Shown: positions 26,062 to 37,106 of the stretch, one piece after another
How the letters are laid out: each line of letters starts with the position of its first letter
Position numbering within the stretch: position 1 is the first letter of the stretch
Assembly (NCBI GenBank): GCA_002706985.1
Contig: PAKP01000037.1
Location: forward strand, 1 to 64,000
Length of the DNA: 64,000 nucleotides
DNA from: Sneathiella sp.
GTDB lineage: Bacteria > Pseudomonadota > Alphaproteobacteria > Sneathiellales > Sneathiellaceae
Direction of reading: 5' to 3'
Made by a program: the position numbers and the translations under genes
Notes under the pieces: generated by a model
What the model was told of the DNA's origin: nothing
Database searches by the model: none
Seen by the model: only the letters and a program-made list of their open reading frames with translations

Positions 26062-26181
26062 TTTCCTTCTCCTTCCCTTTTGTCCGTCTTTACATTCAAC
26101 GATAAAGCGCTGGAATTCCGTTGCAAGTTCGCTATATTTAATGTTCTTGTTTTGTTCTTTTTGGTTTGGTAGTATATAGCT

Positions 26182-27279
26182 ATGCAGGAAACCGAAATCA
26201 TACCCTTTGATAAAAACAAACGCCGGGGGCGGGGCGCGATCGTCAATCCTGACAGCCGTTTTGAATCAGAAGAGCGGGACTTTATTGACGATGGCTGGAA
26301 TTTCTCTGATGCAGAGAATAAGACGAGCAGGCTCAAGACATCCGTAACACTGGAACACCCAAAATCAGTTATCAGTAAGAACTTCTCACCGGATCTTCCT
26401 TTTGACAGATCGATCAATGCCTATCGCGGCTGTGAACATGGGTGCATCTATTGTTATGCACGGCCGAGCCATGCCTATATGAATCTCTCTCCCGGTCTCG
26501 ATTTCGAGAGCAAGCTTTTCGCCAAGCCGAATGCGGCCGAATTGCTCGCTCGTGAGATTTCACGGCCTGCGTATCGTTGCCGCCCGATAGCGCTTGGTAC
26601 CAATACGGACCCCTATCAGCCGATTGAGAGAGATTTAAGGATAACGCGTGAAATCATCGAAGTGCTGGCAGAAGCCCGGCATCCCCTCACCATAACAACG
26701 AAATCAGATCTGGTTTTACGGGATATTGATATTTTGGCGCCAATGGCGAAAGATAATCTTGTTGCTGTCGGCATCTCCGTCACGACGCTCGACAATCGCC
26801 TGTCCCGCGTTATGGAGCCGAGAGCCAGCGCACCGCATAAACGCCTCAAGGCGATAGAAACGTTATCCAATGCGGGCATCCGCACCCTCGTGCAATCCTC
26901 TCCTGTTATTCCGGGACTGAATGATCAAGAACTGGAGCAAATACTCACCGCGGCCCGAGATAAAGGTGCAGACAGCGCCCTTTATCTGTTGCTGCGATTG
27001 CCGCGGGAAGTGGCAAGCCTGTTTGAAAACTGGCTGATCGAGCATTTCCCGGATCGGGCCTCAAAAGTAATGAAACTTGTTCGCTCTACCCGCGCCGGCA
27101 AGGATTACGATCCTGAATTCGGCACACGTATGGTCGGCACAGGCCCCTATGCTGCGCTTATTAACAAACGATTTCAGCTTGCCTGTCGCCAGCTCGGCTT
27201 TTCAGGCAGTAAATACGATCTTGCGACAGATTTGTTTGTCAAACCGGGACAGGACAGGCGACAAATGGACTTATTCTAG
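26182..27279 (+). CDS. PA0069-family radical SAM protein
   Basis: A 365-residue radical SAM enzyme of the SplB-like PA0069 family. The [4Fe-4S]-binding motif CxxxCxxC is CEHGCIYCYARPSHAY. The N-terminus 'RRGRGAIVNPDSRFE' is a hallmark of this family. 'LGTNTDPYQPIERDL' and 'VGISVTTLDNRLSRVMEPRA' are further conserved regions. The family is widespread in Proteobacteria, often near DNA-repair or cell-cycle genes, but its substrate is not established. The next gene, rnhB, begins 26 bp downstream. Confidence 0.9.
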   Translation: MQETEIIPFDKNKRRGRGAIVNPDSRFESEERDFIDDGWNFSDAENKTSRLKTSVTLEHPKSVISKNFSPDLPFDRSINAYRGCEHGCIYCYARPSHAYMNLSPGLDFESKLFAKPNAAELLAREISRPAYRCRPIALGTNTDPYQPIERDLRITREIIEVLAEARHPLTITTKSDLVLRDIDILAPMAKDNLVAVGISVTTLDNRLSRVMEPRASAPHKRLKAIETLSNAGIRTLVQSSPVIPGLNDQELEQILTAARDKGADSALYLLLRLPREVASLFENWLIEHFPDRASKVMKLVRSTRAGKDYDPEFGTRMVGTGPYAALINKRFQLACRQLGFSGSKYDLATDLFVKPGQDRRQMDLF

Positions 27280-27305
27280 ATCGATGCCTGTGCTATTGAG
27301 GGCGG

Positions 27306-27919
27306 ATGGTAAAAACCCCTTCAATACTTCCTGATTTATCTTTTGAAAGCCTTGAAAAAGGTTATGTTGCGGGCGTTGATGAGGTTGGGCGCGGCCCGTT
27401 TGCGGGACCGGTTGTCGCGGCCGCTATCGTTCTGAACCCGCCGAATATTCCTCTCGGCATCCAGGACAGCAAGAAACTCTCCAAGACAAAACGGGAAGAG
27501 TTATACACGTTGATACTGGCTTCCTCGCACGTCGGAATAGGCGAAACAAGCGTAGAAGAGATTGACGAGTTGAACATCCTGCAGGCAAGCCTGCTTGCAA
27601 TGAGACGGGCGGTTGCAGCCCTTCCCTGCCCCGCCGATGTCGCCTTGGTAGATGGAAACCGTGACCCCGGACTTGGAATTTCGACGCGCCTGATTGTGAA
27701 AGGAGACAGCCGCTCCCTCTCTATTGCGGCGGCTTCGATAGTGGCAAAAGTGACACGGGATCGGAAAATGTGTGCTCTTGCTGAAGAGTTTCCACACTAT
27801 GGATGGGAGAAAAACGCCGGATATGGCACGGCGGAGCATCGCAAGGGATTGCGTGATTTCGGAGTGACGCCACAACATAGGCGAAGCTTCGCACCAATTC
27901 GCGCACTTCTTGCATGTGA

Positions 27920-27923
<4 letters not shown>
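27306..27923 (+). CDS. rnhB: Ribonuclease HII
   Basis: This removes RNA from RNA-DNA hybrids and misincorporated ribonucleotides. The catalytic motif VDEVGRGPFAGPVV supplies two carboxylates, and 'LVDGNRDPG' and 'ASIVAKVTRDRKM' (with its Asp) supply the rest. Its 205 residues match the family. The start is ATG at 27306. A CtrA-like sequence overlaps the stop codon and lies upstream of ccrM. The window also encodes the unrelated ribonuclease HI. Confidence 0.95.
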
Positions 27924-29115
<1,192 letters not shown>

Positions 29116-29149
29116 GGGCATTGCGCCCCGGAAAATGCAAGGGGTCGCG

Positions 29150-29566
29150 ATGAAGAAAGTATCAACAGCTCTTTTCCTGGGCGGAGTTCTCGCCATATCA
29201 GCAGCCAATCCGGCATTATCATATGAGGAATCCCGTTTCCTCGGCATTGACCGCGATGCCAACGGATCAATATCTATGGAAGAGGCCCAGGCCTATCGGG
29301 CCCGATTGTTCAAGGAATATGACCTCAACTCCGACGGCAAGGTCGAATATGAGGAATATGTCGAGGCGGAAGGCCTGCGTTCCGTGACTGCAACGCCTTA
29401 TTCCAAGGTTCCCGTTCCGGATGAATATCGCGAGATGGACAGCGATGGTGACACCGTTGTCACAATGGAGGAAATCACGACCGCTGGCGCCGCGCGCTTC
29501 AAATCGCTCGACAAGAATGCTGACGGGCAGGTTTCAAAGGACGAATTCGTTAGCCCGGGCCTCTAA
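29150..29566 (+). CDS. Secreted EF-hand calcium-binding protein
   Basis: An exported protein of about 138 residues with a signal peptide (MKKVSTALFLGG start, cleavage near ALS) and four EF-hand-like loops: DRDANGSISMEE, DLNSDGKVEYEE, DSDGDTVVTMEE and DKNADGQVSKDE. The third lacks the usual Gly at position 6 (DSDGDTVV), so it may bind poorly. The ATG at 29150 follows GGGG and puts the signal peptide at the N-terminus, so it is preferred to one five codons earlier. Periplasmic calcium binding is likely; the role is unknown. Confidence 0.85.
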   Translation: MKKVSTALFLGGVLAISAANPALSYEESRFLGIDRDANGSISMEEAQAYRARLFKEYDLNSDGKVEYEEYVEAEGLRSVTATPYSKVPVPDEYREMDSDGDTVVTMEEITTAGAARFKSLDKNADGQVSKDEFVSPGL

Positions 29567-29581
29567 ATCGCTCCAATAACG

Positions 29582-30670
29582 TTACCGGCTTTCGAGAACC
29601 GCCTTTACCACCTTGGTCATAAGGGTCGGCAAGGCGTAGCTGCCGAACTCATCAGGGTCAATCCAGACAGCCCCGTCGAGTTCCAGCTTCTCAGGTGACG
29701 TGAGTTGAGCGGCCACGGGCTGTAATTCCAGATGGAAATGAGTAAAGGTATGGCGCACCTGCTTCCGGACGGAAATATCGTTCAAGAGGTTTGAGGGTTG
29801 CCCCTGAAGTAAATGTTCCACCGCCGCCTTCGTTTCCAAGGCTTCATCCGCCCAGTCAGTTGATGGAAACTCCATCATCCCGCCGAGCATGCCCTTTTCT
29901 GCGCGACGGCGCATAAGCACATGGCCGTCCGGCCGCTGCAGCCAGAAAATTACCGCACGCCGCGTCGGCTTAATCTTCTTTGGTGCTTTGACAGGGTAGT
30001 TTTCCATGTCCCCTGCCGCGAAAGCAGCACAATAGAATGACACCGGACAGACAGAACAGTTTGGATTTCTTGGCAAGCAAATTCCTGCGCCAATATCCAT
30101 CAGAGCCTGCGCGTAGTCGCCCGGCTGCTCTATCGGTGTCAGTTTCGCCGCAAATTCGGTAATTTCCTTTTTTGCGGCCGGCAGCGACGTCCGGATACGA
30201 TAAAGACGGCTTATGATACGCTCGATATTTCCATCCACCACCGTCTCCGCCTTCCCGAAGGCAATAGCCGAAATCGCCGCAGCGGTATATGGTCCGATAC
30301 CAGGGAGTGCACGGAGCCCGGCCATATTATCTGGAAAGACGCCATTGTGCTCTCTTGCAACAGCAATGGCACATTTATGGAGATTTCGCGCCCGCGCATA
30401 ATATCCAAGCCCGGCCCAGGCAGTCAGGATGTCATCAAGCGGCGCCTCCGCCATATCGGTTATGCTTGGCCAGCTTTCCAGAAATTTTCTGAAATACGGA
30501 CCAACAGTGGCGACCGTCGTCTGCTGCAACATGATTTCGCTGAGCCAAACATGATAAGGGTCCGGTTGCTCACCAGGAAGGCTTCGCCACGGCAACCGCC
30601 TGGCATGGCTACCATACCAATCGAGAATCGCGGCGGAAAAAGACTTTCGTGAAGGCGTCTGATGGATCAT
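29582..30670 (-). CDS. mutY: A/G-specific adenine glycosylase
   Basis: A DNA-repair enzyme removing adenine mispaired with 8-oxoguanine. The helix-hairpin-helix 'LRALPGIGPYTAAAISAIAF' and the catalytic Asp in 'ALMDIGAGIC' are present. The iron-sulfur motif CLPRNPNCSVCPVSFYC has the C-x6-C-x2-C-x5-C spacing. The C-terminal NUDIX-like 8-oxoG recognition domain starts near 'RRAVIFWLQRPDGHVLMRRR'. Length 362 is normal. It converges on the EF-hand gene with a 15-bp gap. Confidence 0.95.
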   Translation of the reverse strand: MIHQTPSRKSFSAAILDWYGSHARRLPWRSLPGEQPDPYHVWLSEIMLQQTTVATVGPYFRKFLESWPSITDMAEAPLDDILTAWAGLGYYARARNLHKCAIAVAREHNGVFPDNMAGLRALPGIGPYTAAAISAIAFGKAETVVDGNIERIISRLYRIRTSLPAAKKEITEFAAKLTPIEQPGDYAQALMDIGAGICLPRNPNCSVCPVSFYCAAFAAGDMENYPVKAPKKIKPTRRAVIFWLQRPDGHVLMRRRAEKGMLGGMMEFPSTDWADEALETKAAVEHLLQGQPSNLLNDISVRKQVRHTFTHFHLELQPVAAQLTSPEKLELDGAVWIDPDEFGSYALPTLMTKVVKAVLESR

Positions 30671-30754
30671 ATTAAGGTGACGTTATGAGCAAACTTGCGA
30701 CGACAAGCAATGAAAATCTCCCCGAACATCAATGATGAGCATTAAAGGAAGAGA

Positions 30755-31264
30755 GTGAAACAAACTCAAAAAAGCGCCGGACTGCGGGCGATTGCGAGCC
30801 TTGTCGGAAAGTCCTCCCGTGCAGTGCTTGTTCGGCGCGGCTTTGCACAGGCTGATATTCTGACGCATTGGCCAACAATCGTCGGCCCAAATCTCGCGAA
30901 TTGTTCCAGCCCTGAAAAACTCAATTATTCTCGTCAGAAAAATAGCGAAGCAACTCTTCGCATCCGCGTCGCACCAGGCTGGGCTCCTGAATTCCAGCAT
31001 TTCGAACCCCTGATTATCGAACGAATTAACAGCTTTTTCGGCTATCGCGCGATTGCAAAACTGCAGTTGATACAGGCGCCGGTGCAAAGACCGGAAGTAA
31101 AGCGAGAAAGACATACTGCCCCCTTGAGCGACGCTCAAAAGGAATGGGTCAAGGAGACGATCAGGAATGTCTCGGACGCAGCGCTGAAAAAACGGCTTGA
31201 GGCTGTCGCGACGTCCATGCTCGGAGCACGGAACAGGGAAACGAAGAGCAAAGATCACACCTAA
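30755..31264 (+). CDS. DUF721 / DciA-family protein
   Basis: A 169-residue protein of the DUF721 family, whose better-studied members (DciA) recruit or load the replicative helicase DnaB in bacteria that lack DnaC. The N-terminal globular part runs from 'VRRGFAQADILTHWPTIVG' to 'GYRAIAKLQLIQAP'. The C-terminal part, 'LSDAQKEWVKETIRNVSDAALKKRL', is a short helix pair. The start is GTG after AAGGA at 5 bases. It is divergent from mutY and followed by dsbA. A helicase-loading role here is inferred from the family. Confidence 0.8.
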   Translation: MKQTQKSAGLRAIASLVGKSSRAVLVRRGFAQADILTHWPTIVGPNLANCSSPEKLNYSRQKNSEATLRIRVAPGWAPEFQHFEPLIIERINSFFGYRAIAKLQLIQAPVQRPEVKRERHTAPLSDAQKEWVKETIRNVSDAALKKRLEAVATSMLGARNRETKSKDHT

Positions 31265-31342
31265 AAGAGGGTCAGCCTCTATAAAACATAGAAAACGGCA
31301 TTATGTTGCGATTGTTCACAGGAATCGTTTGAGGATTGAAGA

Positions 31343-32017
31343 ATGAAAAGTTATAGTGACACCATATCTAGTATGAAAGTTAAAAAATTGGCTATATCTC
31401 GGCGTAATTTTATTAAAACTGGCAGCGTTTTGCCATTTGCCGCAGCGGCGGCGGCAGGGCTTTTTTCCGCGACCGATGCCCATGCAGCAAAACCGCAGAT
31501 TCTGCAAAGCGATCACGTGATTGGCTTTCCAACGGCGCCCATCACGATTATCGAGTATGCGTCATTGACCTGCGGCCATTGCGGCAACTTTCACAACTTC
31601 ACTTACGGTGATCTGAAAAAAAACTATGTGGATTCGGGTAAAGCGAAGTTTGTTTATCGTCACTTCCCGCTCGACCGGTTTGCCTTCATTGCTGCAATTC
31701 TCTCAGAATGCACCAGCGATGACAGCGCGTTCTTTGAAATGATCGGCACTCTGTTTGAACAACAGGGAGAGTGGACAAGAGCATCTGATCCCGCCCTTGC
31801 CCTGATCGAAATAGGTGAGCAAAACGGCATCTCCCTGGAACAATTTGTCACCTGCCTTACGGATCAGGAACTGGTGGACGGCATTGCATCGGAAAGCCTG
31901 ATCGGATCAACGCAGTTTGGTGTCGATTCGACCCCCACCCTGTTCATCCAAGGCGAAAAATACCAACGCGACCGAAGCTTTGAGGCAATGGACAGTTACC
32001 TGAAAACATTAGCGTAG
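31343..32017 (+). CDS. DsbA-family thiol-disulfide oxidoreductase, Tat-type signal
   Basis: A 224-residue periplasmic thioredoxin-fold protein. The signal has a twin-arginine motif, SRRNFIKTG, followed by a hydrophobic Ala-rich stretch and cleavage near AHA. The redox site is CGHC in 'YASLTCGHCGNFHNFTYG'. The cis-Pro loop is 'GVDSTPTLFI'. DsbA/DsbG-like proteins with a Tat signal are common in Alphaproteobacteria. The start ATG at 31343 is preceded by GAGG at 8 bases. smc follows 22 bp downstream. Confidence 0.88.
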   Translation: MKSYSDTISSMKVKKLAISRRNFIKTGSVLPFAAAAAAGLFSATDAHAAKPQILQSDHVIGFPTAPITIIEYASLTCGHCGNFHNFTYGDLKKNYVDSGKAKFVYRHFPLDRFAFIAAILSECTSDDSAFFEMIGTLFEQQGEWTRASDPALALIEIGEQNGISLEQFVTCLTDQELVDGIASESLIGSTQFGVDSTPTLFIQGEKYQRDRSFEAMDSYLKTLA

Positions 32018-32039
32018 ATTACCGAGTGATGGAGAGGCT

Positions 32040-35000
32040 GTGAAGTTTGCACATTTAAGACTGTCCGGGTTTAAATCCTTCGTAGAACCCACGGAACTCC
32101 TTATTAAAGATGGTCTGACAGGCATTGTCGGCCCAAACGGATGCGGCAAATCCAATCTTGTCGAAGCCCTGACGTGGGTGATGGGCGAAACCTCGGCGCG
32201 CAATTTGCGCGGCGGCGCCATGGACGACGTGATCTTTGCCGGTACAGCCTCGCGCCCGGCCCGCAATGCAGCGGAAGTCACGCTTGGCCTTGATAATAAA
32301 GAGCGGGTTGCCCCTGCTGCCTACAACGATTCGCCGGAATTGGATGTCACGCGCCGTATTCGCCGTGAAACCGGATCGGATTACCGCATTAACGGCAAAG
32401 TCGCACGGGCGCGTGATGTTCAGCTTCTCTTCGCGGACCTCGCAACCGGGGCCCACTCTACTGCCATTGTCAGTCAGGGGCGCGTGGGCGCTCTGATTAA
32501 CGCCAAACCAAAGGAACGCCGACACCTCTTGGAAGAAGCGGCTGGCATATCCGGATTACATTCCCGCCGTCACGAGGCCGAGCTCCGCCTCAACTCCGCC
32601 GAGGCCAACCTAGAACGGGTTGAGGATGTAATCGAGCAGCTTGAGGTCCAGCTTACAAACCTGAAAAGGCAGGCCCGTCAGGCTAATCGCTATCGCAATA
32701 TTTCCGGCCATATCCGCAAGACTGAAGCCCTGCTGTTATATCGCAAGCACCAGCAAGCGCAGGAAAAAGCGGCAGATGCCCGTCATAAATATGAACAGGC
32801 TGTTATGGCGGTGAACGAGTTGACACGACAGGCCGCCGTCGCCGAGTCGGCCACATTGCGCGCGAATGATGCCCTCAAACCGCTTCGTGATGCGGAGGCT
32901 GAGGCCGCGTCCGCGGCGCATCGACTAACCGTCGCACGGGAAAATCTGGATGCGGAGGAAGAGCGGGCAAAACGGACGAAGCAGCAACTGGAAGACCGTA
33001 AAAGCCAGATTTCAAGTGATATGATCCGCGAGAAAGATCTTGAAAAAGATGCAGCGGAAGCGATTACACGTCTGGAGGCGGAGAAAACCGATCTGCAAGA
33101 AGAAATAGAGAGTGCAGGGCCAAAGGCGGAAGCAACCCTCGCAAAGGTCAATGAGCTGAATACAGCCCTTCAGGAGTTTCAAAGCGGTTTTGATGCGAAA
33201 ACAGAAGCTGTGGCCGCAGAAACTGCGGAGCGGAACAGCCTGAGCCAGCAAATTGAAGCCGCTACTGCACAGCTTGAAAAATTAACGAAGCGGCTCTCAG
33301 ACCTGAAAGCAGAACGAGCCTCTTTGAAGGAAAAACTTGGAGAAGGTGTGACTGACGCGCCCTCAGCCCAGCCATTGCAGGAGAAAATCGCAGCTCTTAA
33401 CGCCCTTAACGCGGCGACCGATGAAGCGGAAATGCTTCGGCAATCTGCGGACGGTGCCGAGCGTGAAGCGCGCGAGAAAGTCAAGCTGGCAGAACGCGAC
33501 GTAACAGCCCTTGAAGCAGAAGAAAGCGCGTTGATCCGGCTTCTCGAGACCGGAGATGATGGTGAATGGAAGGGCATCATCGAAGCGCTGACAGTCAGTA
33601 AAGGCTATGAAGTAGCGCTTGGCGCGGCGATCGGAGACGAACTTGAAGCACCCGCGGATGAAGCCGCGTCAGCCTACTGGCGCCTGATCGATCGCAAAGA
33701 GGCCTCGCAGGGATTTCCGGGCGCCCTTCCTACGCTTGATCAGTTTGTCACAGGTCATGAAGCCTTAAAGGCGCGGCTTGCCCAGATCGCGATTATAGAG
33801 GCCAAGGACGGACCGGATTTGCAAGCCAAGCTAAAGCCGGGGCAACGGCTTGTAACCCGGGACGGTAATCTTTGGCGATGGGATGGTTTTACGCAAAAAT
33901 CGGGCGCCAAAACGGCAGCCGCCGCCCGGCTGGAACAGCGGAACCGCCTGGAAGAAATTGCCAAAGAACTGGTAAAGAAGCGCGCCACGCTCACGAACAT
34001 GACGAACGATCTGAAATCCTGCACGGATTTGCTGAATGACGGCACGGAAAAACTGAAAACACTGCGCCGTCAACAACGCGAGCAGGAACAGGAGCTTTCG
34101 AAGCTCCGCGCCGTCCATGCAGAAGAGATTCGTGAAAACGCCGCCAAGCAGTCCCGTTTATCCTCGCTGGAGGAGAGCATCGCCGAGCAATCCACTGAGC
34201 AGGAAGCCCTTGAGAATGATTTGGTGGCAAAGCAGGATGCTCTTGCCAAAATGCGGGATATGGCCGGAAGCCGCAGCGAAATAGAAACGCTGAGAGCAGA
34301 GCTTCATGAAAAACGGGATGAACTTGCCATCCTCAGAAGCGAATCGGACCGAATGACAAGAGAAGCCGCCGCGCGACGTGACCGGCTGACCGCAATCGAC
34401 AGCGAGGTCATGGGCTGGATCGATCGCAACAAGAATATGGCCGAACATTTTGTCCAGCTTGAAATGCGCTTCAAGGATACTGCGGAAGAGCTTGCCGAGA
34501 TCGAGGGCAAACCGGAGGAAATTGCGGCAAAGCGAAATAACCTTATGGATGAAATCGCCCGCGCCGAAGGACGCAGGAATAGCGCCAGAGACAAACTCGC
34601 AGAGGCCGAATCGGTTCTATCGGAATGTGACGCCGCCTTGAAAAAATGTCAGGATGCCCTCGCAACATGCAGGGAAGAGCGGGTGCGTCATCAATCCGAT
34701 GTCGAACATATGACGGAAGTACTGAAAAACCTTGCCGAGCAGGTGCGGGAAAAACTCAACTGCACTCCTGATCAGATCAAGTCTGCGGGCGGAATTGAAG
34801 AGGGAGAGGAAATCCCGCCCGTTGAAGACAGTGAACGCAAGCTGGACCGGCTCAAACGCGAACGTGACGGCATGGGACCAGTCAACCTGCGCGCGGAAAT
34901 AGAGGCCGAAGAGGTGCGGGAGCAGCTTACAACACTCACGAATGAGCGTGAAGACCTCCACGCGGCCATTGCACGACTGCGGCAGGGCATAGCAGGACTT

Positions 35001-35501
35001 AACAAGGAAGGCCGGGAAAGATTACTGACTGCCTTTACGAAGGTCGACCAACATTTTCAGGAGTTGTTCAAACAGGTTTTTGGTGGTGGCCAGGCACATC
35101 TGACCCTGACGGAATCTGATGACCCATTGGCCGCTGGCCTGGAAATCATGGCGAGCCCGCCCGGCAAAAAACTTCAGCTCATGTCGCTGCTCTCCGGCGG
35201 CGAGCAGGCATTGACTGCCGTGGCGCTGCTTTTCGCCGTGTTCCTCACCAATCCGGCACCGATATGCGTGTTAGACGAAGTCGATGCGCCGCTGGACGAC
35301 GTTAACGTCGAACGGCTGTGTCATCTCCTCGAGAGTATCGCCCGGGATTCCAACACGCGCTTTCTTGTCATAACCCATCATCCCATCACCATGGCGCGGA
35401 TGGACAGACTGTTTGGCGTGACGATGATGGAGCGCGGAATTTCACAGCTTGTCTCCGTCGATCTTGAGAAAGCCAAGGAGATTACAGAAAGCGCCGCATA
35501 A
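32040..35501 (+). CDS. smc: Chromosome segregation protein SMC
   Basis: The condensin ATPase, 1153 residues. The N-terminal Walker A is IVGPNGCGKSNLVEAL, with R-loop 'TSARNLRGGAMDDVIFAG'. A first long coiled coil runs from about 165 to 490, the hinge from about 500 to 620 (around 'IIEALTVSKGYEVALGAAIG'), and a second coiled coil to about 990. The C-terminal ABC signature is LSGGEQALTAVALLF and Walker B is ICVLDEVDAPLDD. It starts at GTG with GGAG upstream, 22 bp after dsbA. scpA and scpB are not in the window. Confidence 0.95.
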   Translation: MKFAHLRLSGFKSFVEPTELLIKDGLTGIVGPNGCGKSNLVEALTWVMGETSARNLRGGAMDDVIFAGTASRPARNAAEVTLGLDNKERVAPAAYNDSPELDVTRRIRRETGSDYRINGKVARARDVQLLFADLATGAHSTAIVSQGRVGALINAKPKERRHLLEEAAGISGLHSRRHEAELRLNSAEANLERVEDVIEQLEVQLTNLKRQARQANRYRNISGHIRKTEALLLYRKHQQAQEKAADARHKYEQAVMAVNELTRQAAVAESATLRANDALKPLRDAEAEAASAAHRLTVARENLDAEEERAKRTKQQLEDRKSQISSDMIREKDLEKDAAEAITRLEAEKTDLQEEIESAGPKAEATLAKVNELNTALQEFQSGFDAKTEAVAAETAERNSLSQQIEAATAQLEKLTKRLSDLKAERASLKEKLGEGVTDAPSAQPLQEKIAALNALNAATDEAEMLRQSADGAEREAREKVKLAERDVTALEAEESALIRLLETGDDGEWKGIIEALTVSKGYEVALGAAIGDELEAPADEAASAYWRLIDRKEASQGFPGALPTLDQFVTGHEALKARLAQIAIIEAKDGPDLQAKLKPGQRLVTRDGNLWRWDGFTQKSGAKTAAAARLEQRNRLEEIAKELVKKRATLTNMTNDLKSCTDLLNDGTEKLKTLRRQQREQEQELSKLRAVHAEEIRENAAKQSRLSSLEESIAEQSTEQEALENDLVAKQDALAKMRDMAGSRSEIETLRAELHEKRDELAILRSESDRMTREAAARRDRLTAIDSEVMGWIDRNKNMAEHFVQLEMRFKDTAEELAEIEGKPEEIAAKRNNLMDEIARAEGRRNSARDKLAEAESVLSECDAALKKCQDALATCREERVRHQSDVEHMTEVLKNLAEQVREKLNCTPDQIKSAGGIEEGEEIPPVEDSERKLDRLKRERDGMGPVNLRAEIEAEEVREQLTTLTNEREDLHAAIARLRQGIAGLNKEGRERLLTAFTKVDQHFQELFKQVFGGGQAHLTLTESDDPLAAGLEIMASPPGKKLQLMSLLSGGEQALTAVALLFAVFLTNPAPICVLDEVDAPLDDVNVERLCHLLESIARDSNTRFLVITHHPITMARMDRLFGVTMMERGISQLVSVDLEKAKEITESAA

Positions 35502-35573
35502 GCGCGTTATGGCCTTACAACAACATTGAAATACGGCAATTTAAAAACTGTCGAAAAAGCGGTCCTTAAGGTC

Positions 35574-35602
35574 TTGACACCCAAGGGGGCAGACCGTATG
35601 TT
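35574..35602 (+). promoter_or_regulatory. Predicted sigma-70 promoter for the atp F0 operon
   Basis: TTGACA (35574-35579) and TATGTT (35597-35602) are separated by exactly 17 bases, about 60 bp upstream of the atpI start and past the smc stop. The -35 is a perfect consensus match and the -10 matches four of six. Confidence 0.6.
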
Positions 35603-35661
35603 TCCCGCGCTTTCTGTAGGGGTGGATGGGCAGCGAATGAGCTACCTGTCAGGAGATGTGA

Positions 35662-35979
35662 ATGAATGAACCTGAACCTCCCTCGGAAGAAGATTTCAGC
35701 GCTCGACTGAAAAAGGCGCAGCAGCAACAGGAACAGGCGTCCTGGCAACGTAGCGACTTGAAGGTAGAGCGAAGCGCAGGCGCGGGCAAAGCCTGGAGGC
35801 TGTCGGTTGAGATGGTCGCCGCGTTATTAGTTTGTGGCTGGTTTGGCTGGTTGCTCGACAAATGGTTGGACACGAAGCCTTGGGTGATGCTGGTATTTTT
35901 GATTGTTGGCGCAGCCGTTGGTCTATACAACGTCATAAAGGTCGCCAGACGCATGAATAGCGGTGAATTTGAGGAATAG
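35662..35979 (+). CDS. atpI: ATP synthase protein I
   Basis: A 105-residue protein with two transmembrane helices ('VEMVAALLVCGWFGWLLDKWL' and 'WVMLVFLIVGAAVGLYNVIK' regions) after a charged, Gln/Arg-rich N-terminal tail. It assists assembly of the c-ring or Mg2+ supply in the family. The AGGAG before the ATG is well placed. It is the first gene of the F0 operon atpI-atpB-atpE-atpF'-atpF. Confidence 0.88.
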   Translation: MNEPEPPSEEDFSARLKKAQQQQEQASWQRSDLKVERSAGAGKAWRLSVEMVAALLVCGWFGWLLDKWLDTKPWVMLVFLIVGAAVGLYNVIKVARRMNSGEFEE

Positions 35980-36041
35980 ATATCGAGCTCTTCATGGCGG
36001 ATATCTTGGGAAAGTTGAAACAGTAGAACGGGAACAGCATC

Positions 36042-36779
36042 GTGGCGGCAGAACATAGCCCTCTTGCGCAATTCGAGATTAAGCGCCTTGTTGAAATGAA
36101 CGTTGGCGGCCTTGATGTCTCTTTTACAAACGCCTCTCTTTTCATGGTAATCGCCATTGCTGCGGTAACCTTGTTCCTGACATTGAGCATGCGGGGCCGG
36201 GCCATGGTGCCTGGACGAATGCAGTCCATGGCCGAGCTCAGCTATGAATTCATCGCCAATATGGTCAAGGACAATGTCGGATCTGAAGGCCGGAAATACT
36301 TCCCCTTCATTTTCACTCTGTTCATGTTCGTGCTGTTCTGTAACCTGCTTGGAATGATCCCCTATACCTTTACGGTAACCAGCCAGATTATCGTGACATT
36401 TGCACTGGCCGCGGTTGTCTTCATCGGCGTGACGCTGATTGGTATTTTCAAGCACGGGTTCAAGTTTCTGACCTTTTTTGTCCCAAGCGGCGTTCCGGTT
36501 GCCCTGTTGATCATTCTGGTCCCGATCGAGATTATCTCTTATTTTGTCCGCCCCATCAGCCTCTCTGTCCGACTATTTGCCAATATGCTGGCCGGTCATA
36601 CACTGTTGAAAGTGTTTGGCGGGTTTGTGGTCGGCCTCGGCCTTTACCTCGGCTGGCTGCCACTTGGGTTTATCGTTGTCCTGACAGGCTTGGAATTCCT
36701 GGTTGCCTTTTTGCAGGCCTATGTGTTTGCCATTCTGTCATGCCTCTATCTTAACGATGCGCTTCACCTGCATCATTGA
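36042..36779 (+). CDS. atpB: F0F1 ATP synthase subunit a
   Basis: The proton-channel subunit, 245 residues, with five to six membrane helices. The essential Arg is in 'PISLSVRLFANMLAGHTLLK'. 'GLEFLVAFLQAYVFAILSCLYL' is the conserved C-terminal helix. It begins at GTG. Subunit a works with the c-ring to carry protons through the membrane. Length and motifs are standard for Alphaproteobacteria. Confidence 0.95.
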   Translation: MAAEHSPLAQFEIKRLVEMNVGGLDVSFTNASLFMVIAIAAVTLFLTLSMRGRAMVPGRMQSMAELSYEFIANMVKDNVGSEGRKYFPFIFTLFMFVLFCNLLGMIPYTFTVTSQIIVTFALAAVVFIGVTLIGIFKHGFKFLTFFVPSGVPVALLIILVPIEIISYFVRPISLSVRLFANMLAGHTLLKVFGGFVVGLGLYLGWLPLGFIVVLTGLEFLVAFLQAYVFAILSCLYLNDALHLHH

Positions 36780-36831
36780 GTTTTCGTTAATCTTCAACTT
36801 TGGTTGTTCTTGATTTAGAAGGAAAAATATT

Positions 36832-37056
36832 ATGGAATTAGAAGCCGCTAAGATGATCGGTGCCGGCCTTGCGACTATCGCACTTGCAGGTGTGGGTGTA
36901 GGTATCGGAAATATCTTCGGATCCTATGTTTCTGGCTCTTTGCGTAACCCTGCTGCAGCTCCGAAAGTTTTCGGTAACGTTCTGCTCGGCTTTGCCCTGA
37001 CAGAAGCTGTTGCGCTGTTCGCGCTGGTTATCGCATTCCTGATCCTGTTCGGTTAA
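36832..37056 (+). CDS. atpE: F0F1 ATP synthase subunit c
   Basis: A 74-residue hairpin of two hydrophobic helices that assembles into the rotor ring. The Gly-rich first helix '[18 protein letters not shown]' and the polar loop RNPAAAP precede the second helix '[19 protein letters not shown]', with the proton-binding Glu at residue 58. No sodium-binding signature (Q..ET) is seen, so it is a proton-type ring. Confidence 0.96.
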   Translation: MELEAAKMIGAGLATIALAGVGVGIGNIFGSYVSGSLRNPAAAPKVFGNVLLGFALTEAVALFALVIAFLILFG

Positions 37057-37106
37057 TCAAACTTTCTCATTGAAAGACTACCGATCGGTTGGATTAAGGA
37101 GCCGGT

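Noticed and set aside
35649-36455. 268-codon minus-strand frame opposite atpI and atpB
   Set aside because: It is a shadow of the F0 operon; a signal or motif of its own is missing.
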